In this document: piece after piece, positions 7,316 to 16,036 of the stretch | Numbering within the stretch: the first letter of the stretch is position 1 | Layout: each line of letters starts with the position of its first letter | Assembly: GCA_017464525.1 (NCBI GenBank) | Contig: JAFTZM010000043.1 | Coordinates: forward strand, 62,001-126,000 | Origin: Clostridia bacterium | Lineage (GTDB): Bacteria > Bacillota > Clostridia > Oscillospirales > QAKW01 | Length of the DNA stretch: 64,000 nucleotides | Direction: 5' to 3' | Notes under the pieces: model-generated | What the model was told of the DNA's origin: nothing | The model's database searches: none | What the model saw: only the letters and a program-made list of their open reading frames with translations | Translations under genes and position numbers: made by a program

Positions 7316-8362
7316 ATGTTACAGCTGAAAGAAATGCTCATGGGGCTTTGGCCGCTGATGAAGGTATACGCCGGAAGATCCGGGCGATTCCTGCTGAAGC
7401 ATCGGCTCCCCTCCACCATCATCGGCTGCTGCCTGGCTATGACCATGCTGATGTCGGTGATCACGGTGAGCATCCATGAAGTGACGGTTATGGAGGACGG
7501 AGAAAAAACCGATACCTTCCACGCCATCATCACCACCGAAGAAAACCTACTGGAAAAGGCAGGCATCACCCTCGGCGAGGGGGATGAACTGAACATTACC
7601 GAGGACGGCGGCCAGGTGACGGTCGCTGTGAAGCGGGCCTTCCCCGTTTCCATCGCGGCAGACGGCGAGACTGTTACCGTGCTGCTGGCAAGCGGAACAG
7701 TAGCCGATGCGCTGGCCAAGGCGGGCATTACCTGCAACGCCGAGGATCTTCTGAGCCATCAGGAGACCGCAGCGCTGGAAAAAGGGATGGAGATCACCCT
7801 GACCCGGGTGACCAGCGATCAGGTGATCGTGACCAAATCCATCGATTATGAGACAGAAAAGGTCAAGACCGACGATCTCTACGTGGGCGAGACCAAGGTG
7901 CAGCAGAAGGGCGAAAAGGGCGAAAAGAAGCTCACCTATTCTGTAACCTACCTAAACGGCGAGGAGAGCGAGCGGGAGTTGATTTCGGAAGAGGTGACCA
8001 AGGAGCCGGTCAACAAGATCGTGCTGGTGGGCACCAAGGTGAAATCCAACTTCAAAAAGACCTCCTCCACTCCCACCACCTATAAAAAGGTGATCGCCAT
8101 GACCGCCACTGCCTATTCCGCAGGCGGCACCACCGCTTCCGGCATCCCCGCTCAGTGGGGTGTGGTGGCTGTGGATCCCAATGTGATCCCGCTGGGCACC
8201 AAGGTATATGTGGAAACTGCCGACGGAAAGTATATCTACGGCACTGCCATTGCAGCCGATACCGGCGGCGCCATCAAGGGCAACAAGATCGATATCTGCG
8301 TGAACACCCGTGCCGAGGCTTATTCCTTCGGCCGCAGAACGGTAAATGTTTATATTCTGTAA
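7316..8362 (+). CDS. YabE-like 3D-domain cell-wall protein (DUF348-G5-3D)
   Basis: 348 residues, AAGGAG ribosome site. A membrane anchor/signal lies at about 33-53. Next come ubiquitin-like DUF348 repeats (about 55-110 and 110-150), a G5-like segment (about 155-240), and a C-terminal 3D domain with its three Asp positions: Ala-Val-Asp-Pro-Asn-Val, Ala-Ala-Asp-Thr-Gly-Gly and Asn-Lys-Ile-Asp-Ile. 3D domains share the double-psi barrel of MltA lytic transglycosylases, so this protein probably cleaves or remodels peptidoglycan outside the membrane, like YabE or RpfB-type proteins of Firmicutes. It is a single-gene unit between its own promoter and a terminator. Confidence 0.9.
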   Translation: MLQLKEMLMGLWPLMKVYAGRSGRFLLKHRLPSTIIGCCLAMTMLMSVITVSIHEVTVMEDGEKTDTFHAIITTEENLLEKAGITLGEGDELNITEDGGQVTVAVKRAFPVSIAADGETVTVLLASGTVADALAKAGITCNAEDLLSHQETAALEKGMEITLTRVTSDQVIVTKSIDYETEKVKTDDLYVGETKVQQKGEKGEKKLTYSVTYLNGEESERELISEEVTKEPVNKIVLVGTKVKSNFKKTSSTPTTYKKVIAMTATAYSAGGTTASGIPAQWGVVAVDPNVIPLGTKVYVETADGKYIYGTAIAADTGGAIKGNKIDICVNTRAEAYSFGRRTVNVYIL

Positions 8363-8365
8363 ATG

Positions 8366-8405
8366 AAAACTGCCATAGATCATTTGATCTATGGCAGTTT
8401 TTTTA
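8366..8405. terminator. bidirectional intrinsic terminator
   Basis: A 17-bp perfect inverted repeat (AAAACTGCCATAGATCA and its complement) with a tiny loop and T-runs in both directions. It ends the 3D gene (plus) and the convergent zinc-ribbon gene (minus), whose stop codon touches it. Confidence 0.95.
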
Positions 8406-8939
8406 ATAAATATAAGAATACGAGAAGGCCTCGCCCATCACGCCGGCCGCCAGGGCAATGACCAGCACCGTCATCAGGATGGTGACCAGCAGAGCAACGA
8501 TCCCCAGGATCAGGCCTGCAATACCCATTCCCCGTTGCTTGCTCTTCTTCATCCCCACGATACCGAACACGATGGCCAGGATCTCCGGCACCAGCATCAT
8601 AAAGGGGATCCAGCCCAAAAAGATACTGATACAGCCGGCGATCAGCGAAAGGATGCTGAAGATCTTACCGGAGCGTTCCGCCGCCAGATCAGCCTCGGAG
8701 GGGGCTGCGTACTGCGGGGGAATATAAGTAGGAATTTCAGGGGCTGCAGGAGCCTCCTGCGCCGCAGCCTCCGGTTCAGGAGGAATAAAAGTGGGGATCT
8801 CAGGAGCAGCAGGCTGCTCGGACGCTGCAGGCTGCACCGTTTCTTCGGGGGCAGTAGCTACCGCCACAGGGGCGCCGCACTTTTCGCAAAAACGCACCCC
8901 ATCGGCTAATTTATTACCGCAATTATAGCAAAACATCAT
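8403..8939 (-). CDS. zinc-ribbon membrane protein (DUF4190-like)
   Basis: 178 residues. The N terminus has a zinc ribbon, Cys-Tyr-Asn-Cys-Gly-Asn and Cys-Glu-Lys-Cys-Gly. A Pro/Ala/Glu-rich linker of about 60 residues holds two near-copies of an Ala-Pro-Glu-Ile-Pro-Thr-(Phe/Tyr)-Ile-Pro-Pro motif. The C-terminal half has two or three hydrophobic segments with the Gly-Ile-Val-Gly and Gly-Ile-Ala-Gly-Leu-Ile-Leu-Gly pattern of DUF4190. Such proteins are common and uncharacterised. AGGAG lies six bases before the first of two ATGs, and a clear promoter overlaps the end of the upstream kinase gene. Confidence 0.8.
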   Translation of the reverse strand: MMFCYNCGNKLADGVRFCEKCGAPVAVATAPEETVQPAASEQPAAPEIPTFIPPEPEAAAQEAPAAPEIPTYIPPQYAAPSEADLAAERSGKIFSILSLIAGCISIFLGWIPFMMLVPEILAIVFGIVGMKKSKQRGMGIAGLILGIVALLVTILMTVLVIALAAGVMGEAFSYSYIY

Positions 8940-8957
8940 TCATCTCTCCTTTTATTA

Positions 8958-8986
8958 AGAATAACACAGATTATAAGTTCTGTCAA
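8958..8986 (-). promoter_or_regulatory. sigma-A promoter of the zinc-ribbon gene
   Basis: On the minus strand TTGACA (8986-8981), 17-bp spacer, TATTCT (8963-8958). The TGA stop codon of the upstream histidine kinase lies inside the -35 hexamer. Confidence 0.75.
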
Positions 8987-10836
8987 GAAAGGCGTGGAAA
9001 ACGGAGGGTGACCTTAAAAAGATCTCCGTCCACATCGATCTGCATCCTTCCTCCCTGCAGCTCGGTGAGGCTGCGGGCGATGGAAAGCCCCAAGCCGCTG
9101 CCCTCGGTATTACGGGAGCTATCCCCCCGCACAAACCGCTCCATCAGCTCATCGCCGGTAATATTGAGGGGGGCCTTTGAAATATTGCGGAACAAGATGG
9201 CGATCTCCCGCTCCCCGGCAAAGAGATCCAAATAGACCCGGGTGCCTTCCTGCGCATATTTCAGCACATTAACCATCAGGTTATCCAGGATCCGCCAGAG
9301 ATGGCGGGGGTCTGCCATGGCCATAATGGGGGTATCCGGCTGATGCAGAACCGGCTCCAGCGCCCTTTCCCGCAGGCGTTCATCATATTCTCCCACCATC
9401 TGGGTCAGTAATACACCCATATCGCAGGGCTCCGGATGCACCTGCAGGTTGCCGGTGGAGGCCTTGGAGGCTTCCACCAGATCCTCGATCAGCTTTTTCA
9501 GCCGGGCAGACTGGCGATCCAGAACCTCCACATACTGCCGGACCTCTTCGTTTTCCGGCTCCTCCTTTTTGATCAGATCCACATAATTGATGATGGAGGT
9601 CAGGGGGGTCTTGATATCATGGGAAACATTGGTGATCAGCTCGGTTTTAAACCGTTCACTCCGCATCCGCTCCTCCACGGCGGTATTCATGCCGTCGCCG
9701 ATGGAATTGAGGGTATGGCCGAACTTTTTGAGATCGCCGGTCAGGCAGCGGAGATCAATGCGGGCATCCAAGCTGCCCTTTGCCAATTGCTCCCCGCCCT
9801 TTTGCAGCTTGCGCAGAGAGATGGCCGCAAAGAGCACCAACGGCACCAGAACGAGCTTTTCCAGCAGCCACCAGAGCAGCAGCGTTTCCTTATTCCACAC
9901 CAGAAGCAGGATGATCAGCTCCGCTACGGTAACAGCGGCGATCAGCAGCCCGGTCTTCCACACCAGCGGCAGATTGCTCCCGAGATACCGCACCCATTGA
10001 AAGCCCTTGCCCAGCAAGGTGCAAAGCTTCCCGATGAGGGTGGTACGCCAGAAGCAGCCCACCTTCAGCCGGGTGGCCAGGCTGAGAAAATACCACAGCA
10101 CCAGCAGAAAATCCACCACCCCGAACACCGCCAGGAAAACGACAATCTCCACACCGTAAAGGCCGATGAACACATTCCATTCCAGCACCGCTAGGCCGAT
10201 CAGCAGAAAGGTCACCGCATCAAAGGGCAGGACATCCAGAGGGTTGAGTTTAGGCTTTTCCGCACCGGGGCTGTTCCCGGCGCTGCAAAAGAGAAAGACG
10301 ATCAACACCACCAGCACCAGCAGACCCAGCACGCCCAGCACGATTACCCAATAGCGCATCTGGTGGAAAAAGCCCACCACGCTACAGGCCGAAACAAAGG
10401 GATCTGCCTCCCCGGTCAGCTCCGCTTTCAGATAGCCAGTTACCGTATACTCTTCATAATAGTATACTTCATTTTCCAGATATTCCTCTTCCCCGCAGAC
10501 CGATTCATAGGTCAGGAGGATCTCGACCCCGTCCGGCAGATTATCATAAAGGATCTGCCCCTCGCGATTGGTGATCTGCACAAAGTAATTTTCCGAAAGC
10601 TCCCGGACCAGATCGGGCACTTCCATCCGCATCACGTACTGATAGGCCTGATAGTTATAATCATCCAGCAGCCGGCGGCAGGCGGTCTTTTGCAGAGAGT
10701 CCAGGGAGTGGGTATAAAATTCATTGGAAAGCATGACTCCTGCAGCGCAGCCGCAGAATACCGTAAGCAGGCCGATCAGCACCGCCAGCACAATGGCGGC
10801 AGCCTTGATGGGCAGGCTGTAGAAACGGTTTTTCAT
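8983..10836 (-). CDS. sensor histidine kinase with extra membrane spans
   Basis: 617 residues. A first span at about 11-36, an extracytoplasmic segment of about 120 residues rich in Tyr and Glu, then a large block of further hydrophobic spans (about 160-340), more than a simple two-span sensor. The HisKA box Asn-Val-Ser-His-Asp-Ile-Lys-Thr-Pro has the phospho-acceptor His406; the ATPase domain has an N box (Asp-Asn-Leu-Met-Val-Asn) and the Gly-Ser-Gly-Leu-Gly-Leu-Ser glycine loop. Its start overlaps the response-regulator stop by ATGA, so it is the partner of that regulator. Context points to sensing of envelope stress. Confidence 0.92.
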   Translation of the reverse strand: MKNRFYSLPIKAAAIVLAVLIGLLTVFCGCAAGVMLSNEFYTHSLDSLQKTACRRLLDDYNYQAYQYVMRMEVPDLVRELSENYFVQITNREGQILYDNLPDGVEILLTYESVCGEEEYLENEVYYYEEYTVTGYLKAELTGEADPFVSACSVVGFFHQMRYWVIVLGVLGLLVLVVLIVFLFCSAGNSPGAEKPKLNPLDVLPFDAVTFLLIGLAVLEWNVFIGLYGVEIVVFLAVFGVVDFLLVLWYFLSLATRLKVGCFWRTTLIGKLCTLLGKGFQWVRYLGSNLPLVWKTGLLIAAVTVAELIILLLVWNKETLLLWWLLEKLVLVPLVLFAAISLRKLQKGGEQLAKGSLDARIDLRCLTGDLKKFGHTLNSIGDGMNTAVEERMRSERFKTELITNVSHDIKTPLTSIINYVDLIKKEEPENEEVRQYVEVLDRQSARLKKLIEDLVEASKASTGNLQVHPEPCDMGVLLTQMVGEYDERLRERALEPVLHQPDTPIMAMADPRHLWRILDNLMVNVLKYAQEGTRVYLDLFAGEREIAILFRNISKAPLNITGDELMERFVRGDSSRNTEGSGLGLSIARSLTELQGGRMQIDVDGDLFKVTLRFPRLS

Positions 10837-11528
10837 CGGCTCTCCTCCATTTTATAGCCCTGAGCCCACACCACCTTTAAATACCGGGGCTCTGCGGGGT
10901 TGATCTCGATCTTCTCCCGCAGGTGGCGGATATGGACCGCAACGGTACTTTCCGCCCCGTAGGGGGTGTCCTTCCACACCCGGGCATAGATCTCCTTGGG
11001 AGAAAAGACCTCGCCGGGGTGCTGCATCAGTAGCTTTAATATTTCATATTCTGTGGGGGTCAAGCTGACCGGCTCCCCATCGGCGGTGATCTCCTTGGTA
11101 CGGTCGTTCAGAAGGATCCCGCCCACCTGATAGGTGCTTTGCTCTGCCGCCACATTGCCGCCCAGCTGCAGATAACGGCGCAGCTGGCTTTTGACCCTTG
11201 CCAGCAGCTCCACCGGATTGAAGGGCTTGGTAACATAATCATCAGCGCCCACATTCAGGCCCAAGACCTTATCGGTATCCTCCCCCTTGGCGGTCAGCAG
11301 GATCACCGGCAGATTGCTCTGCTCCCGCAGCTTTACCATGGCGGTGATGCCATCCATCTCCGGCATCATGATATCCATCAAAACCAGGTGGATCTCCTCC
11401 CGGTTCGCGATCTCCAGAGCCTCCCGGCCGTTATAGGCGCAGCGGGTACCATAGCCCTCTGCTTCCAGATATATTTTCAATGCGGAAACGATATCCCTTT
11501 CATCATCGCAGATCAAGATATTATACAT
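10833..11528 (-). CDS. OmpR/VanR-family response regulator
   Basis: 231 residues. The receiver has Asp-Asp-Glu at 8-10, the phospho-acceptor Asp52 and a Lys-Pro-Phe motif near the end; the C-terminal winged helix shows Leu-Thr-Pro-Thr-Glu-Tyr-Glu-Ile-Leu and the recognition region Val-Ala-Val-His-Ile-Arg-His-Leu-Arg. I start at the ATG at 11528, six bases after GAGGTG; an in-frame GTG nine bases earlier would overlap the ribosome site. Its promoter region carries direct repeats shared with the promoter of the ABC operon at 16036, so it probably regulates itself and that exporter. Confidence 0.93.
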   Translation of the reverse strand: MYNILICDDERDIVSALKIYLEAEGYGTRCAYNGREALEIANREEIHLVLMDIMMPEMDGITAMVKLREQSNLPVILLTAKGEDTDKVLGLNVGADDYVTKPFNPVELLARVKSQLRRYLQLGGNVAAEQSTYQVGGILLNDRTKEITADGEPVSLTPTEYEILKLLMQHPGEVFSPKEIYARVWKDTPYGAESTVAVHIRHLREKIEINPAEPRYLKVVWAQGYKMEESR

Positions 11529-11546
11529 CGATTTCACCTCTACTAT

Positions 11547-11603
11547 ATCATAACAGATATCGCCTTAAATTTAAAGAGTGAAAAACTTTAAGATTTTATT
11601 AAG
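11547..11603 (-). promoter_or_regulatory. promoter of the two-component operon with direct-repeat operator
   Basis: A -10 box TATGAT lies at 11552-11547 with only a weak -35. The plus-strand segment 11582-11602 is identical over 21 bases to 16071-16091, and both sit exactly 29 bases upstream of their -10 boxes. The core is TTAAG-N6-TTAAG, two half-sites 11 bp apart, typical of OmpR-type regulators; a further TTAAA lies 23 bp before it in both copies. Confidence 0.7.
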
Positions 11604-11630
11604 AAAACCGGGCAAAAATGCCCGGTTTTT
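11600..11630 (-). terminator. intrinsic terminator of the ABC-GT51-DUF1287 operon
   Basis: An 11-bp stem (AAAACCGGGCA/TGCCCGGTTTT) with a 4-base loop directly after the DUF1287 stop codon. Its T-run overlaps the operator of the downstream two-component operon. Confidence 0.85.
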
Positions 11631-12318
11631 AAAAGGTTTTCAGCAGCTCAGCAGGGATCATCGACGCATCAAAGCGGTAATGGGCCATCACCTCCGCCCG
11701 GGGAAGGTAGTCCTCCTCCCGGACAGGCTGGCCGCCGTTATGTAAAATATAGGGTTGGCCGTTTTTATTCCGCTTATCGGAAACGATGCCGATATGCTTA
11801 TCCTTCCCGAAGATTACAATATCGCCCGGCTGCCATTCCTCGATCCTTCCCACATCGGTGGTAAGGGTGCGGGCATATTCCGAAAAGAAAATCCGCAGAT
11901 TGGTCACCCGGCGGAAATCGATGTTGCGATCCCTTTTTTCGATATTGGGATAGGCCTCGGGGCGGGCTTCAATATCCGCATCCACCATATCCCGCAGGGA
12001 ATAGCCGGCTTCCCGGAAAGCACGCCACACCACATCGGTACACACCCCGATATTTTCCGGCGGATAGCCGCCTTCATAATAAGAGCCGTCGTAGCGGGGA
12101 TGCGCCTTGGCATCCTTTTTGGCACCCCGCAGAAGATCGGTATAATCATCGGCCCCGTTTTGATTATAATCTACGGGAGAAACCGCTGTATCGATGCCGA
12201 AATCGGCGGCGGTATAGGTCTTGCGAGGGATCAGTCCCCAGTACCATGCCGCCCAGATCACGGCGATCAGCACCAGCACCGCCGCAACGGGGAGCCCTCT
12301 TTTAAAGATCCTTCTCAT
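11629..12318 (-). CDS. DUF1287 domain protein, probable exported wall-active enzyme
   Basis: 229 residues. One membrane anchor at about 10-30, then a DUF1287 domain: Tyr-Pro-Pro-Glu-Asn-Ile-Gly-Val-Cys-Thr-Asp-Val-Val-Trp-Arg with the likely catalytic Cys, Asn-Ile-Asp-Phe-Arg-Arg-Val-Thr-Asn-Leu, Trp-Gln-Pro-Gly-Asp-Ile-Val, a His in Lys-His-Ile-Gly-Ile-Val-Ser, and His-Asn-Gly-Gly. The Cys/His layout is that of NlpC/P60-like peptidases or amidases, so peptidoglycan or a peptide is the likely substrate; this is inference. Its start overlaps the GT51 gene by 17 bases. Confidence 0.85.
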   Translation of the reverse strand: MRRIFKRGLPVAAVLVLIAVIWAAWYWGLIPRKTYTAADFGIDTAVSPVDYNQNGADDYTDLLRGAKKDAKAHPRYDGSYYEGGYPPENIGVCTDVVWRAFREAGYSLRDMVDADIEARPEAYPNIEKRDRNIDFRRVTNLRIFFSEYARTLTTDVGRIEEWQPGDIVIFGKDKHIGIVSDKRNKNGQPYILHNGGQPVREEDYLPRAEVMAHYRFDASMIPAELLKTF

Positions 12319-13015
12319 TCTGAATTTCCTCTGCCTCCTCTTGAGTCAAATAGCCGTTGCGCACCATTTTATCCAGCACCTGCCCATGGCGCTGCGCTGC
12401 CAGATCGGGGTTTACGGTGGGAGCATACACCGAAGGGGCATTGGGGATCCCCGCCAGAAGGGTACATTCATAGGCGGTAAGAGCTGCCGGTTCCTTATCA
12501 AAATAGCCTTGAGCGGCATCATAGATGCAATAATAGCCGCTGCCGTAATAGATGCTGTTGATATAAAGATCCAGCACCACCTCTTTCCCGTAATCACGCT
12601 CCAGCTTGAAGGCCATGAACATTTCAGCGATCTTCCGAGCGGGGCTGTTATTCTGGGGAAAATAGAGATTTTTAGCCAGCTGCTGGGTGATGGTACTGCC
12701 GCCCTCCCGCAGAGACCAGGTGGTAAGATCCACCCAGAGCGCCCTGGCGATGCCGATGGGATCCACCCCCTTATGGGCATAATAACGGTGATCCTCGGCG
12801 GCAATGACCGCATCCTTATAGATGGCGGGCAGCTCCGCCATGGTCACATAAGAGGCTCTGCTCTGAATGGCCGCCACCTTTTCTGCCAAAGGATCCTCCT
12901 CCAGGGCAGATTTATATAGCCGATAGCCCTGAAGGAGGAACACGCTCCCTGCCACCAGCAACGCCGCCAGCAGGGTCATCAGAGCCCAAAACAGCACCTT
13001 TTTCAGTTTTCTCAT
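12302..13015 (-). CDS. monofunctional peptidoglycan transglycosylase (GT51)
   Basis: 237 residues. One N-terminal membrane span (about 8-30), then the GT51 motifs: Glu74-Asp-His-Arg-Tyr-Tyr-Ala-His-Lys-Gly-Val-Asp, Gly-Gly-Ser-Thr-Ile-Thr-Gln-Gln-Leu-Ala-Lys-Asn, and Arg-Lys-Ile-Ala-Glu-Met with a Lys-Leu-Glu-Arg tail. It polymerises lipid II into glycan strands and has no transpeptidase domain. An AAAGGAG site precedes the ATG; it lies 22 bases after the ABC exporter gene, in the same operon, suggesting wall repair is induced together with the exporter. Confidence 0.93.
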   Translation of the reverse strand: MRKLKKVLFWALMTLLAALLVAGSVFLLQGYRLYKSALEEDPLAEKVAAIQSRASYVTMAELPAIYKDAVIAAEDHRYYAHKGVDPIGIARALWVDLTTWSLREGGSTITQQLAKNLYFPQNNSPARKIAEMFMAFKLERDYGKEVVLDLYINSIYYGSGYYCIYDAAQGYFDKEPAALTAYECTLLAGIPNAPSVYAPTVNPDLAAQRHGQVLDKMVRNGYLTQEEAEEIQNEKDL

Positions 13016-13037
13016 ATTTTGAGCTCCTTTCCGGAAA

Positions 13038-15755
13038 TTATCGGTTGCGGATGGCGTCGATAGGCCGCTTGGAGGCGATCCGCTGTACCGGGAAATAGCT
13101 TGCCATCGCCGCCACCAGAATACTCACGGCCAGCAGCAAAAGGATCTGCCGGGGGCCGAAGGTCAGCACGCTGATCAGGATGCCGTTATCCCGGAGGATC
13201 CAGTTGACCAATGCGGTGGCCGCCCCTACCCCAACGGAGGACAGCACAAAATTGATCATGGCAATGATAAAGCTTTCGGAGAAAAAGATGCGGAACACAT
13301 CGCTGCTGCGGGAACCGATGGCCCGCAGGATGCCGATCTCCTGCTTTTTATAGGAGATACTTGTGGCGATGAAATTAGAAAGCATCAGCGCCGCAAAGAG
13401 AGCAAAGCCCAAGCCGATATACAAAAAGATCTTAGATGCCTTCTGGAGCACCTCATGCACCGTATCCAGCTCGTAGGTCACAGAATTCATCAGCTCATAA
13501 CGAAAGCCGGTGGTGTCATCGTAGCTATAGGCGGTCAGTTCCCGGATGGCGCTCTTTTCGGCGGGCATTCCCCCCACGGCAAAATCATAGATGCCGTCTA
13601 CTGCCATCTGATTATAGAGCTCATCGTTGAAAATGACGCCGCCCATATAGCGGGAATCCAACCCATTGATATCGATCACACCGACGATCCGGATATCCTC
13701 CTGATACAGCTCGGTGTCGCTATCGTCCAGCCAGCCGTAGCGCAAAAGAGCACCCTGCTTTTCGACAAACTGAATCATCTCGGCGGGGGTCTCGCAGGAC
13801 TCTCCCTCGATCACCTCATAACCGCCCATGCCGTCGAAGATCTCTGTATCGACGGTCAGCAGATCGGAGGTCACGATGATCTCATTTTCCGCCAGCTTTG
13901 TGCGTGCTTCTCCCACCCAATGGATGGTATCGGCAGAGAAATCACTCAGCTTGCCGATCCGGTCGGGATTGATATAAAAACCGTTGTTATTGGTAAAATG
14001 CAGATACCCGTTATCCGGATACCGCAGATGGGGCTGGCCGGCCTGCAGGGCATCGAAGGTCTCCTGGCTGACCATGGCCACTTGCGCCAGGCTGTAGCCG
14101 GTGGCGTAGTTGAATTCCTGCTCCAGCGCAAAGCGCACCAGCTCCTCGGCGGTGGTAAGGTTTTCCACCTCCTCGGTGAGAGGCTTATACCGCTCCATAT
14201 CCAGCTTGGTATCCACCACACCCACCACCGTATAATCGGTTTCGTGGAGGGTAATGGTCTTGCCCACCAGCGCAGCGCCGCTGCTGAGGATCTGGAATTT
14301 TTCCTCTTCCCCGGCGCGATATTTGCCCTTCACAAAGGACTCTGCCAGATAGCTGCTGACGGCGATCTCGTTTTTCTTTCCCTCCGGCAGGCGGCCGGCC
14401 ACCAGTGAATACCCCATCTCATTCAGATCCTCCCGGGTCACGGGAGCAAAGCCTTTCATATAGAAGGCATAAAAATCGGTATCCAAAGAGGAATCGAACT
14501 GGGAATCAAAGTTCAGGCTCAGCCCAAAGCTGCTGACCCCCTTCATCCGCACCCCGGTATTTTTTTCATAGTCCTGAAGATCCGCATCGGTCAGGGCGGT
14601 GGAAAGGGTGCGCCAGTAAAAATCTCCATTCACATCCCCGATCCGCTTCTGCTTCTGGATGGAAACGTAGCTGACCCCGGTATCCACCATGGAATTGGTG
14701 CAGGTCTCCACATGATTATACGCCCCGAAGGTATCGGAAAGCCCGAAGAGGCCAAAGGCGATGCAGGAAAGCAGAATGGTCACGATCAACCGGATCTTTT
14801 TATGCTTCAGGCTGCTGCCGCCGATGCGGAAGGCGTTTTTCATAGGTAATTTCGACTTGATCAGCTTAAAATCCGCTGCTACCCGGCGGGGGATCTTTTC
14901 CAGATCGGTTTCTTTAAAAACCGCACCGCCGTGCGAATCTTTACGGTGTAATTTTACACTTTCCTCATTTTTGGCCAAATATTGATTGATAGCCAGCCGA
15001 TCCTCCTCGGTGAGCTGGTAGCCGGCCTGCACTTCGATCCCTTCCTCGGTAAAGGTAAGGGGCGCTTCGGGCAGTTCTTCGGCGGTGCGCTCCACATCCC
15101 GGATCACCGAACCGTCGGCCAGCTCGATGATGCGGTCGGCATACTGCTCGGCAAATTCCCGGTCATGGGAGACCACGATCACCAGATGGCGGGCGGAAAG
15201 ACGCTTCAACGTTTCCAGCACCTGCCTGCCGGTGGCGGAATCCAGCGCTCCGGTGGGCTCATCTGCCATGATGATCTCCGGTTTTTTGACCAGCGCCCGG
15301 GCAATGGCCACCCGCTGCTTCTGACCGCCGGAAAGTTCATTGGGACGGCGGCCGCCGAAGCCCGCCAGATCCACCTCGTTCAGGATCTCATTGATCTCCC
15401 CATCGGTGGCCTTTTTCCCCTGTAACTGAAGGGCCAGGGCGATATTGGCCCCCACCGTGAATTCCTCCAACACATTATATTCCTGAAAGATAAAGCCCAC
15501 ATAGGTATTGCGGTAGGAATCGAAATGCTTTTGCCGAAATTTCCGGGAGGAGACCCCCTTGATGATAATCTCGCCCTTATCATAGCGATCTAGACCGCCC
15601 AGCACATTCAGCAGGGTGGATTTACCGCTGCCGGATCTTCCCAGCAAAAAGACCATGCCCGTATCGGGAAAACGGATATTGACATTTTTCAGCGCCGTGA
15701 CCGGCACACCCTTTTTGGGTTTATAAACCTTATATAAGCCTTTTGTTTCTAACAT
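13038..15755 (-). CDS. ABC exporter: ATPase fused to MacB/FtsX-type permease
   Basis: 905 residues. Residues 1-225 are an ABC ATPase (Walker A Gly-Arg-Ser-Gly-Ser-Gly-Lys-Ser-Thr at 39-47, signature Leu-Ser-Gly-Gly-Gln at 141-145, Walker B Ile-Ile-Met-Ala-Asp-Glu at 161-166). A linker leads to a span near residue 330, a large outer domain of about 400 residues, and three C-terminal spans with the Gly-Ile-Leu-Arg-Ala-Ile-Gly-Ser motif of FtsX-like permeases. This layout is that of MacB-type mechanotransmission proteins and peptide-antibiotic exporters. I start at 15755, eight bases after AAGGAGG, rather than 20 codons upstream inside the repeat element. Promoter at 16036. Confidence 0.92.
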   Translation of the reverse strand: MLETKGLYKVYKPKKGVPVTALKNVNIRFPDTGMVFLLGRSGSGKSTLLNVLGGLDRYDKGEIIIKGVSSRKFRQKHFDSYRNTYVGFIFQEYNVLEEFTVGANIALALQLQGKKATDGEINEILNEVDLAGFGGRRPNELSGGQKQRVAIARALVKKPEIIMADEPTGALDSATGRQVLETLKRLSARHLVIVVSHDREFAEQYADRIIELADGSVIRDVERTAEELPEAPLTFTEEGIEVQAGYQLTEEDRLAINQYLAKNEESVKLHRKDSHGGAVFKETDLEKIPRRVAADFKLIKSKLPMKNAFRIGGSSLKHKKIRLIVTILLSCIAFGLFGLSDTFGAYNHVETCTNSMVDTGVSYVSIQKQKRIGDVNGDFYWRTLSTALTDADLQDYEKNTGVRMKGVSSFGLSLNFDSQFDSSLDTDFYAFYMKGFAPVTREDLNEMGYSLVAGRLPEGKKNEIAVSSYLAESFVKGKYRAGEEEKFQILSSGAALVGKTITLHETDYTVVGVVDTKLDMERYKPLTEEVENLTTAEELVRFALEQEFNYATGYSLAQVAMVSQETFDALQAGQPHLRYPDNGYLHFTNNNGFYINPDRIGKLSDFSADTIHWVGEARTKLAENEIIVTSDLLTVDTEIFDGMGGYEVIEGESCETPAEMIQFVEKQGALLRYGWLDDSDTELYQEDIRIVGVIDINGLDSRYMGGVIFNDELYNQMAVDGIYDFAVGGMPAEKSAIRELTAYSYDDTTGFRYELMNSVTYELDTVHEVLQKASKIFLYIGLGFALFAALMLSNFIATSISYKKQEIGILRAIGSRSSDVFRIFFSESFIIAMINFVLSSVGVGAATALVNWILRDNGILISVLTFGPRQILLLLAVSILVAAMASYFPVQRIASKRPIDAIRNR

Positions 15756-15776
15756 CTTCGAAACCTCCTTTTTCCT

Positions 15777-16036
15777 TAGCCAAAGCATTGATACTTGAAC
15801 CGGATTTTGGAACACCTATTTTCCGCTGAGGCTTTGTTGAAATACTCGCAAATCCGCCAGGATTTGCTCCGTTTTACGCCGTGCCCACCGAAAAATCCGT
15901 TGTTCCAAAATTCTGCGACCTGAAAGGCGCGGTTTTTTGAATGATTTTTGGTAAAGCGGAGCCAATAAGGCTGATGAGCCGAAAAGCATCGAAAAACCGC
16001 CCTTTCAGGCCGATTCAAGTGTCAATCCTTTGGCTA
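15777..16036 (-). repeat. 260-bp MITE-like element with 27-bp terminal inverted repeats; forms the ABC mRNA leader
   Basis: The ends 15777-15803 and 16010-16036 are inverted copies matching at 24 of 27 positions, each starting with TA, as left by IS630/mariner-type insertions. Two nested inverted repeats lie inside: CCTGAAAGG...GCGGTTTTT (15929-15947 with 15991-16009) and GATTTTGGAACA (about 15803-15814 with 15901-15913). The outer end abuts the -10 box of the promoter, so nearly the whole element is transcribed as the leader of the ABC gene, and its inner arm ends beside the ribosome site. An 80-residue open frame across it is not a credible gene. Confidence 0.7.

Noticed and set aside
15776-16018. 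80-codon minus-strand frame upstream of the ABC exporter
   Set aside because: It lies across the inverted-repeat element, has no ribosome site, and follows the repeat structure rather than codon patterns.
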